In this document: positions 1 to 6,330 of the stretch, one piece after another
How positions within the stretch are numbered: position 1 is the first letter of the stretch
Layout of the letters: each line of letters starts with the position of its first letter
Assembly (NCBI GenBank): GCA_938045615.1
Contig: CALIBC010000223.1
Location: 1-7,184, forward strand
DNA from: an uncultured Clostridia bacterium
Lineage (GTDB): Bacteria; Bacillota; Clostridia; Peptostreptococcales; Anaerovoracaceae
Direction: 5' to 3'
Length of the DNA stretch: 7,184 nucleotides
The notes under the pieces: model-generated
The model's database searches: none
What the model was told of the DNA's origin: nothing
The model's input: the letters and a program-made list of their open reading frames with translations, nothing else
Translations under genes and position numbers: made by a program

Positions 1-3000
1 TGTGCGCTTCGATATAGGCATCGTCGTGGAAGGTCATACGCGAAACCATATGCAGATAATCATGTCCGCAGTTGGTCCCATCGCACGGTGTGGGGCAAGT
101 CGGTGCATTCTCGAAGATGTTCGTATCCCAGTTGCCCTTGTTGGCCTGCGTCTTCATAAAGAGGCCGTAGCCACTGACTCCCTCTCCGTGCAGCGTGCCC
201 GTCGTCGGTACGGTACCCATACCCGAACCGCTACCACCGTAGTACTCAAACTTCTTATAGACGTCAATGTAGTCCGAAGCCACTGCACCGAAACCACCGC
301 TGGTGATTGCTGTGCCATTGGCATCCTTATCAAACTTCATCAAGAACGTACGTGCCTTGTTCTCATTTGAATCTGCATCGCAATGGAGTGAATCGCCGCA
401 GCCTCCACCTGCCTTATAACCCGGGCCTACCTTTTTCAGACCGCCGTCGGGGCAAGCCTCATAGTCCTGGCTAAGGAACGGATCATGACGCGTACCAATG
501 TTTTGCAGACCGCCATAGTTCAGCTTGATGTTATTGTCCGCAGCAATAAACACGCTACCGCTTGAGCCGTGTGCCTTGTATTCGAAGTCTTGCAGGTAGA
601 CGTTGTTACGCTCCTCTTCGCAGCTACAGTATGCCTTCTCGCCTTTCAGTTTCGACAGGTCAGCGAGATTCTCGATCTGTGCCAAGAAAGCCAAGCTACC
701 GCGCAGTGTGTCTACATTGAACGGATTACGCATATCAATGTCACCAAAACGTGTGCGGAAGACTACATCGCCTGTAGAGCTCGGATCCTCGAAGCTCAGG
801 TAAGCACCCTTGTTGAAGATGATGTTACCACGATTACCAGCATCCACGGTCAAGTTGCCTATTGCACCGCGATAAATAAGGCCGGTGTCTCTCGCCACGG
901 TGTTTTGGCTGGCATTGCCTGGATAAGGGAGGAAGCACCGAGCAACACCGGAGATGATACCTGAGTTCTCATAACGCTGACGAGAACCTCCTGCACGGTT
1001 GTACAGCGAGCTGTCTTGCGTTCCTGCATTGCCGCAGCGCCAGAGACCAGAGAACGGAATGGTAATTTCCGTCGGGTGGATGCTACCGGTGGCCTGCTTT
1101 ACATCAATATGGGTGAAGTAGATATTACCACCTGCCTTTCTCGATCCATCGTCCGGCACAATGTTGCGATCCGCCTTCTCTTCCCAACCGGCTTTGATCC
1201 ACAAATGCCCCTTCTTGTTGCTGCCCGGGATACTGTAGGTAAAACGGTTCAAATCGTAAGAGACATTGCTGGCCGAAGGATATTGACAATGGGTGCTATA
1301 TAAACCTGTCGCGCTCTGCTGGAAAATAGCATCGTCGTCAATAAATGACACATACCGCTGATCTGGGAATGATGATAGCCAGTGATTCGCTCTGCCATCA
1401 TTATATCCAAGGTATATATCACCCTCGTGAGAGATAATATCCATCGTATCGCCAGTCGAACGCTGATCGACGTAGTTCAACATTGCTGTCCAGATGTGTC
1501 TTCTGGCCTTGAGCTGCGTCAAACCGCCAGCCATGTTATTGCGATTGATATCAACTGAATCGTAGAAATGGATATTACCACGGCGGCGAGTGTTATTTGC
1601 ATTGGTATGCACCTTTGGTGATCTAGCTGGAGAATAATTATTGAATTCATTCTCTGCAAGAAATGAAATCGTGCTATCACTCTCATAAGTAACCGTTACG
1701 GGGCGCTCCGTCAGAATGTAGCCAGCGCGAGAAAGCCATTTCAGCGGGCCCATATTCGCTGCACCACCATACACAAAGTCTACACGCCCTCTCAGATTAA
1801 TATTACGCTCAGCCTCCCAGAGAGTCGTTGTCTTCGATCCAGTGTGAGACGTGAACGTAATCGGTGCCGGACGGTCGTTATCGCACACCCAATTCGAGAG
1901 AATGTCATTCTCAGCATAAAAACGTACCAAGGCGCCACCTCCTTGCCCATTCGTCTTTTCTGTAAAATTGAAGACATTCTCGATATCGATATTATTAGAG
2001 ATACCATCAGCATGAGCGTCATTGAATGTATTACAACCGGCCCGCAATTGGGTAAGAGATGAGCCATTGTTACTACGCTCAATGTCCACCTGCGAATTAG
2101 TGAGGATATGGCCTTTCTTCGACTTCAGCTGTATCGTATCGTTCACAGCCGTCTCAAACATCGCCCAGCTTTGTTTAGAGCCTCCTGGTGCAGGATTATA
2201 GTTATTACCAATCTCTATGTGCTTACCGGCCCACCACATGATGCTTGTTGCATCATTCGTCGTTTGGCGCCAGTCAAAGTGGACTGGTGTGCGCGTCTCG
2301 ATATTTTCGTCGTCAGCCCACCATACGGTGCGCCCCTTTCCATTAGCAGTTTGTTTGAAGATCACGCCCTCAGCCAGTTGATCCGAATTCGTTTGTGTAC
2401 CGAAGTATGTCTTGATATTCTTCTTGGCGTACCATGTCATATGGCCTTCACCATCGTTGGTAAATGTCGTTTTACTGCGGGTTTCAATGTTACCCTGATT
2501 GGCATGCCAAATCATACTTCCTTTACCATTGTTGGTGAAGGTGACGTCGTGATGATCACTTGCATCTCCGCCTGTAGCTCCAAACTGAGTAAAGATGTTA
2601 TTGCAAGCAAACCATTCCATGTTGGAAATATTTCCCGCAGCGTTGTTCACAAACTCGGTCTTGCTACCAGTCTGAATATCCTGACCAGATTGCCAAGCCA
2701 TCAAGCCAGCGTTAGGCGTTGTACGCTCGAATTTCACGGTTTGCGGAGCAGCGTTTCCTGTGCCGTTGCCCGTGATGATATGTCCACGTGCATTCCAAAT
2801 AGTCTTACCACCGGTGCCCGGATTAACTATACCAGTTGAGCTGTTCGTAAACGTCTTCGGACCTAAAGCCTCAATGTTACCCAGGGCCTGCCAAAGCGTG
2901 TTGCCGGTCTTACCCAATTGAGTAAAGGTGACAGGAGACGCAGCAACATTATCTACCTTAAGATCTCCACCGGCTACCCACTCTAAATCTCCCGTGCTTC

Positions 3001-5590
3001 CTGCATTTGATTTCCATGCGATAGAGGAAGAGATAGGAAGCTTGATATTAATATTTTGCTTAGCCAACCACCTTGCAGTGCCAACTGCATTCGCGTCAAC
3101 CACCCAATTGGCTGTCAGCTTGGCTTCAGAGATGATGTCTTGCCCAGCTTCCCAAAGTATGTTGCCCGTGTTGTCCGTACTTTTCGTTTCCCAGTTGGCC
3201 GTTACCGTAGAGCCTGACGGGAATTTAATATCCTTCCCAGCCAACCATCTCATGGCTTCAGTTACGCCAGCAGCAGCCTCCCAATTAGCGGTCAGCGTAT
3301 TTGTGCCTTTTACCTCGATATTATTTCCAGCCTGCCAATAGGCTTCGCCAGAGCTTGATCCAGACTTCTTCCAAGTGATGATGCCTTGCGGATAGATATC
3401 CTTTTCTGCAGCCCACCACATATTTCCAGTTCCGTTGCTTGTCCAGTTGAACGTGCTGCCGGCGACGTCGATATTAATATGACGCGCAGCCTGCCAACGG
3501 GCGGTGCTGCTGGCATTTGCGTTTAACGTCACCGTACTTGTAATCGTAGCCGTATCCATAATATCTCCATTGCCGGAAAATCCACCGAAGCAAGTGGATG
3601 TTGTAAACGCAGTGCCTACAACGCCGCTGTTAAACGCTCTATTTGAAGCGTCAGACTCCGGAGCGTCGGTCTTCAAGAAGTGACCCTGCTCTATGTTATC
3701 ACACCAGCCGTATGCTCCGGAGCAACGGCCCCAAATGACATTAGAGAGAGAAAATGATGCCGGTACATTGTTCCCCGTTCCGTAAGCAATCACGCGATAA
3801 GAACCGGTGTGTGCTCCCGTGTAATCCTCATTGGCTCCAAGTTTCACATCGCCACCCACTAAATTGGTGTTACCTGTGCCATTGGCCGTTATATTATGTG
3901 CCTTAGCCATACTCAACGTCCTGTGAGCCATGATCAGCATGTGACCGTTGGTCATCGTGGTGGTATAGGCCTTATCCATCTTCAAGTTATGTTTCGTGTT
4001 GAAGATTTGTAGTGCACCAGCAACAAGCGGGTTGGGGGGGACCGGGAGATGGATGTTGTTGTCTACCGTGATCTCTTCTGGACTATTAGCCTGATAGTTT
4101 CCCAAGTTAGCTGTACCTGCTCTCGGAATACACGTACCGGTATACACTTTCCTGCCCGATGTGGCAAAACCAAGATCCAATCCAGGATCAACAGTAGCGG
4201 CTTGGATATGAATCTTGCTTTGTGATGTGGCATCCGTCTTTCCGATGGCACCGATCAGGATCGTACCACCAGCCGTGTTCGTCTTCAAATCTTTATCCAA
4301 CGTTTTATTGATACCAAATACAGCATCCGTACCTAAGACAGGGTCAACCGTGTTACTCCCATCTTTGTTATACTTGATGTTTGTAAGAACAACATTTTCA
4401 TCATTCATCAATGTATAGGAACTGGTCGGCAACTGTAAGATGGCATCCTTACTACCATTATTACCTCCAATGGAATAACCACTTGAACTGCCCGTTCCTC
4501 CTGAAAGCCAAATATTAGATCCTGCTTCAACAACAATGCGGGAATCGAGATCGCCTCCATGATTGTTGCTAGAAGTAACACTTTTGACCCAATAATGGTC
4601 TCGAGTAGGTCCTTGAGTGGTAGTGCGGCTTGCATCATAACCACAAGTAGCATTTGCTACATAGTAAGGATATGAAATTACAGGTGCTACAACAGGGCAA
4701 CTAGAACCACCCTCTGTCGTCAGCGTTGTTTCGTAATAGTACCACCTATTTGGTGCGAAATTAAACACCTGCAATTTCCAAGGTGTTTCAGGTGTCTTAG
4801 TGGCCGCATCTACTTTAATCTCTGTTATAGTAGTATACGTTTCAACATTATTACTCAACCATCCACCTCCTGTTTTCGGAGTTTTCGGATTAGCCACGTC
4901 TATCTGAGTGGTTCCTCTTCTATTATAAGCAGAATACGATCCATTCTGAAGATAGATTCTAGTTGAGCCTGTGTATATATAGTTAGTCGACGTCTCAAGA
5001 TCACTGATGTGATATGGATGAGTTCTTGGCCCACCTATACAAGGGCTGGGAGCATAAGTGACTGTTTGACTATTGGTTATAGTAGTCAGTGCATCAGTAT
5101 GATTTGTAGTACGATAAAAATTCCCCTTAGTGCCATCGGTAGCAGGGGCAGTATTGATTACATGATGCCCAATATGATTGTGGGTTCCTCCTACGGTAAT
5201 GATGCCGTCACCAATATTAAAACTGAAGGCACCCGAACTCTCCCAAGTTCCGCTATTTGTATTGTTCGCATCACCTCCAGCCGGTCTAATCGTTCCTTCT
5301 TCGTGAGGCCCAAAATTATTATCTACCGTAAAACGACCTTCTATAACATAGTGATAAGCATTAACATTACAACTGCCCAAATTACCAGTACCGCTGTTAT
5401 TCAATCCTCCATCTCTATCTCCGTAAGCTCTCAGCTGCACCCGTTCCTTTTTATCTGCGCTGGCTTGCGCTTTGTCTGGGTTTCGTTGACTCTTGTAGAT
5501 CTGTCCCCACGCGACTCCGCCGCTACTGCCGAAGAGGAGCGCTGCGGCGATGAGGGGTTTGACTACTGAAATAAGTTGTTTCTTTTCCAT
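1..5590 (-). CDS. Giant secreted repeat protein, probable beta-solenoid surface adhesin (3' end outside window)
   Basis: I read this frame codon by codon from the ATG at 5590 to the left edge. It holds 1863 codons without a stop, so the gene is C-terminally cut by the window. Residues 1-29 form a signal peptide (K3-K4, hydrophobic core, A-W-G then Q30), so the product is exported. Residues about 30-690 are rich in Asn, Thr, Ser and Gly. Residues about 696-1150 hold 15 units with W-x-A-x-x-[DNH]-I, and about seven degenerate units follow to about 1400. Residues about 1578-1640 and 1675-1690 show further alternating-hydrophobic strand/Gly-turn sequence, for example G-N-I-I-F-N and S-V-F-I-A-A-D-N-N-I. 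Cys residues recur near the end (1655, 1657, 1713, 1731, 1737, 1832, 1836, 1841). Short A-G-x-[DN]-I repeats of this kind are typical of filamentous-haemagglutinin-like right-handed beta-helices, so an adhesin or surface fibre is inferred. I do not recognise a named family. There is no other in-frame ATG upstream before the stop at 5747-5749. In a Bacteroidetes the missing C-terminus would be expected to carry a type IX secretion domain; that is a guess. Confidence 0.88.
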   Translation of the reverse strand, partial: MEKKQLISVVKPLIAAALLFGSSGGVAWGQIYKSQRNPDKAQASADKKERVQLRAYGDRDGGLNNSGTGNLGSCNVNAYHYVIEGRFTVDNNFGPHEEGTIRPAGGDANNTNSGTWESSGAFSFNIGDGIITVGGTHNHIGHHVINTAPATDGTKGNFYRTTNHTDALTTITNSQTVTYAPSPCIGGPRTHPYHISDLETSTNYIYTGSTRIYLQNGSYSAYNRRGTTQIDVANPKTPKTGGGWLSNNVETYTTITEIKVDAATKTPETPWKLQVFNFAPNRWYYYETTLTTEGGSSCPVVAPVISYPYYVANATCGYDASRTTTQGPTRDHYWVKSVTSSNNHGGDLDSRIVVEAGSNIWLSGGTGSSSGYSIGGNNGSKDAILQLPTSSYTLMNDENVVLTNIKYNKDGSNTVDPVLGTDAVFGINKTLDKDLKTNTAGGTILIGAIGKTDATSQSKIHIQAATVDPGLDLGFATSGRKVYTGTCIPRAGTANLGNYQANSPEEITVDNNIHLPVPPNPLVAGALQIFNTKHNLKMDKAYTTTMTNGHMLIMAHRTLSMAKAHNITANGTGNTNLVGGDVKLGANEDYTGAHTGSYRVIAYGTGNNVPASFSLSNVIWGRCSGAYGWCDNIEQGHFLKTDAPESDASNRAFNSGVVGTAFTTSTCFGGFSGNGDIMDTATITSTVTLNANASSTARWQAARHINIDVAGSTFNWTSNGTGNMWWAAEKDIYPQGIITWKKSGSSSGEAYWQAGNNIEVKGTNTLTANWEAAAGVTEAMRWLAGKDIKFPSGSTVTANWETKSTDNTGNILWEAGQDIISEAKLTANWVVDANAVGTARWLAKQNINIKLPISSSIAWKSNAGSTGDLEWVAGGDLKVDNVAASPVTFTQLGKTGNTLWQALGNIEALGPKTFTNSSTGIVNPGTGGKTIWNARGHIITGNGTGNAAPQTVKFERTTPNAGLMAWQSGQDIQTGSKTEFVNNAAGNISNMEWFACNNIFTQFGATGGDASDHHDVTFTNNGKGSMIWHANQGNIETRSKTTFTNDGEGHMTWYAKKNIKTYFGTQTNSDQLAEGVIFKQTANGKGRTVWWADDENIETRTPVHFDWRQTTNDATSIMWWAGKHIEIGNNYNPAPGGSKQSWAMFETAVNDTIQLKSKKGHILTNSQVDIERSNNGSSLTQLRAGCNTFNDAHADGISNNIDIENVFNFTEKTNGQGGGALVRFYAENDILSNWVCDNDRPAPITFTSHTGSKTTTLWEAERNINLRGRVDFVYGGAANMGPLKWLSRAGYILTERPVTVTYESDSTISFLAENEFNNYSPARSPKVHTNANNTRRRGNIHFYDSVDINRNNMAGGLTQLKARRHIWTAMLNYVDQRSTGDTMDIISHEGDIYLGYNDGRANHWLSSFPDQRYVSFIDDDAIFQQSATGLYSTHCQYPSASNVSYDLNRFTYSIPGSNKKGHLWIKAGWEEKADRNIVPDDGSRKAGGNIYFTHIDVKQATGSIHPTEITIPFSGLWRCGNAGTQDSSLYNRAGGSRQRYENSGIISGVARCFLPYPGNASQNTVARDTGLIYRGAIGNLTVDAGNRGNIIFNKGAYLSFEDPSSTGDVVFRTRFGDIDMRNPFNVDTLRGSLAFLAQIENLADLSKLKGEKAYCSCEEERNNVYLQDFEYKAHGSSGSVFIAADNNIKLNYGGLQNIGTRHDPFLSQDYEACPDGGLKKVGPGYKAGGGCGDSLHCDADSNENKARTFLMKFDKDANGTAITSGGFGAVASDYIDVYKKFEYYGGSGSGMGTVPTTGTLHGEGVSGYGLFMKTQANKGNWDTNIFENAPTCPTPCDGTNCGHDYLHMVSRMTFHDDAYIEAH
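1391..2134 (-). repeat. Degenerate continuation of the repeat array
   Basis: The rhythm continues after residue 1150 but the leading Trp is mostly lost. Units begin at L1155 (L-K-S-K-K-G-H-I), L1182 (L-R-A-G-C-N-T-F), F1224 (F-Y-A-E-N-D-I), W1258 (W-E-A-E-R-N-I), W1285, F1310 (F-L-A-E-N-E-F) and L1360 (L-K-A-R-R-H-I). Spacings widen to 25-50 residues, suggesting loops inserted between coils. A further coil-like segment, M-D-I-I-S-H-E-G-D-I, lies near residues 1382-1391. I infer the same fold with a changed core residue. The borders of individual units are approximate. Confidence 0.6.
2135..3505 (-). repeat. Fifteen Trp-bearing solenoid units in the giant protein
   Basis: Units begin at conserved Trp residues 699, 725, 752, 782, 813, 841, 871, 900, 932, 966, 993, 1028, 1053, 1090 and 1119, giving spacings of 25-37 residues. 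Each unit reads roughly G-x-[LMI]-x-W-x-A-x-x-[DNH]-I, then 5-12 variable residues, then [VTI]-x-[FW] and a Gly/Asn/Ser-rich turn. The A-G-[KNQ]-[DN]-I form is clear at units 3, 4 and 5 (W-Q-A-G-N-N-I, W-L-A-G-K-D-I, W-E-A-G-Q-D-I). This two-strand rhythm fits one or two strands per coil of a right-handed beta-helix. Some neighbours remain alike in DNA: a 15-base motif beginning CCA(A/G)TT recurs on the plus strand at 3281, 3191 and 3104, about 87-90 bases apart. Confidence 0.85.
4034..4040 (-). repeat. C7 homopolymer inside the giant gene
   Basis: Seven consecutive G on the plus strand read as seven C in the coding strand. They cover two Pro codons and part of a Val codon near residues 518-520. 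The frame is intact in this copy. It is the longest homopolymer I noticed in the gene. Confidence 0.9.
5504..5590 (-). other. Signal peptide of the giant protein
   Basis: Residues 1-29 have a short basic start (M-E-K-K). A hydrophobic stretch follows (I-A-A-A-L-L-F within residues 14-20), then a Gly/Ser-rich bend, then A27-W28-G29 before Q30, which fits signal peptidase I with small residues at -3 and -1. There is no Cys at the cleavage point, so this is not a lipoprotein. It also fixes the ATG at 5590 as the real start. Confidence 0.82.
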
Positions 5591-5733
5591 ACCTGTATCT
5601 GTTTTTGAAGTTTGAAAATGAGGTTCCCCCACGGCCTCTCTGCATTCCCCTTGCGGGGCGAAGAGCGGCGCACGGAGGCGACCCGTTATGAATTTACTTG
5701 AGTTAATAATACCATGTGATGATGATGCCCCTT
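5591..5733 (-). promoter_or_regulatory. Intergenic leader with potential RNA hairpins upstream of the giant gene
   Basis: These 143 bases separate the PIN stop from the giant gene's ATG. In the minus-sense RNA a perfect CCCC-GCAA-GGGG hairpin with a GNRA tetraloop sits at 5647-5658. It is extended by a CUCU/AGAG outer stem at 5638-5641 and 5662-5665 across an internal loop. A second stem, GAGG/CCUC, spans 5620-5638 and shares one base with the first. The upstream part is AT-rich and contains TAAATTCA (5689-5696), a partial match to the Bacteroidetes -7 element TAnnTTTG. I found no matching TTG at the expected distance, so the promoter is only a candidate. The bases before the ATG (ACAGGT) hold no properly spaced Shine-Dalgarno sequence. 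Whether the leader is transcribed on its own or by read-through from the PIN gene cannot be told. Confidence 0.4.
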
Positions 5734-6330
5734 TTATGGGCGCTGATTATGTGTGACATACATGCTCTCCGGTGTAGACTCGATGACGACAGTCAATGCG
5801 TCTTCATGCTGCTTAAAGTACTCCACCGCATTGAGGGTCGGGATTCCCAGCTGTTGACAGATGAAGGGGATCTTACGAAAGAGTTTCCCGTCGTTCTGAT
5901 TCGCGCTCTCCTCAGTTAAGACCTGAATCGGTTCACGCGCCAACTCACACATGGCATAGACCACGATCCGACAATCTGTGCTACGGAGATATTCTTCGCG
6001 CGCATTCTGATAGAGTACCTCGTCGCCTTGGAGCTTCGTCTTTTTATACACTTGGTCTACGAAATTGTTGTCAAGCATGCGGTAGAACTTCTGGGGTGGC
6101 TGCAAATTTACGGTAGAAATCTGCCATGCCTTGTTTTGTAGGCAATTGAATGTATCAAGGGCTATGCCCTGCGACACGTATTTACACTCCGCTGCAACGG
6201 CGTCGATCAGCAACAGTTCGCCACGCTCCAGCTCACTCCTTAGGAAGGCCCCCAACGCGTCGGTGCGATCAAAAGGCCAATAGGACTGCGCCATACGAAC
6301 AAGGGATGAGGTGTCGGGAATCGTTTTCAT
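5734..6330 (-). CDS. PIN-like DUF4411-type protein, putative RNase toxin
   Basis: This 198-residue protein has the layout of the DUF4411 group of PIN-fold proteins. D6 in P-D-T-S-S-L is the first acidic residue of the fold. E48 in A-A-E-C-K lies where the second is expected, and D119 in S-T-D-C-R-I-V-V-Y-A fits the third. V-L-T-E-E (137-141) followed by K-I-P-F-I-C (153-158) and L-G-I-P-T-L matches the usual C-terminal half. PIN proteins are metal-dependent ribonucleases that often act as toxins, so RNA cleavage is inferred and not shown. The ATG overlaps the stop of the upstream peptidase gene in an ATGA junction, pointing to translational coupling, and there is no strong ribosome binding site of its own. 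The protein is full length and shows no frameshift. The family call is from remembered motifs; the assigned active-site residues are less certain than the fold. Confidence 0.72.
   Translation of the reverse strand: MKTIPDTSSLVRMAQSYWPFDRTDALGAFLRSELERGELLLIDAVAAECKYVSQGIALDTFNCLQNKAWQISTVNLQPPQKFYRMLDNNFVDQVYKKTKLQGDEVLYQNAREEYLRSTDCRIVVYAMCELAREPIQVLTEESANQNDGKLFRKIPFICQQLGIPTLNAVEYFKQHEDALTVVIESTPESMYVTHNQRP
6327..6330 (-). other. ATGA stop/start overlap coupling the peptidase and PIN genes
   Basis: The peptidase stop TGA (6329-6327) shares two bases with the PIN start ATG (6330-6328). Such overlaps are typical of tightly coupled pairs, for example toxin-antitoxin cassettes. Upstream of the ATG there is only a weak AGGT, so coupling probably sets the level of the PIN protein. 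Confidence 0.85.

Noticed and set aside
311..331. D-K-D-A-N-G-T near residue 1754 as an EF-hand or dockerin calcium loop
   Set aside because: Positions 1, 3, 5 and 6 fit, but the hydrophobic residue at 8 and the acidic residue at 12 are missing and there is no second copy.
3104..3505. Regularly spaced DNA repeats at about 87-90 bases as a CRISPR array
   Set aside because: The repeats are short, imperfect and lie in frame within an open reading frame, so they are coding repeats.
2..5569. Several plus-strand open frames up to 243 codons across this span
   Set aside because: Most share codon boundaries with the giant minus-strand gene and are its mirror, open because the repeat coding avoids certain triplets. 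Their translations show no recognisable domain, signal or repeat pattern, and the minus strand gives a coherent exported protein.
5716..5727. GAT-GAT-GAT trinucleotide run downstream of the PIN gene
   Set aside because: Only three to four units, non-coding, with nothing to suggest function or variability.
5727..5741. GCCC/GGGC hairpin over the PIN stop codon as a terminator
   Set aside because: The stem is only four base pairs with a 7-base loop, and in the minus-strand direction it is followed by AUCAUCAUCAC and not by a U run.
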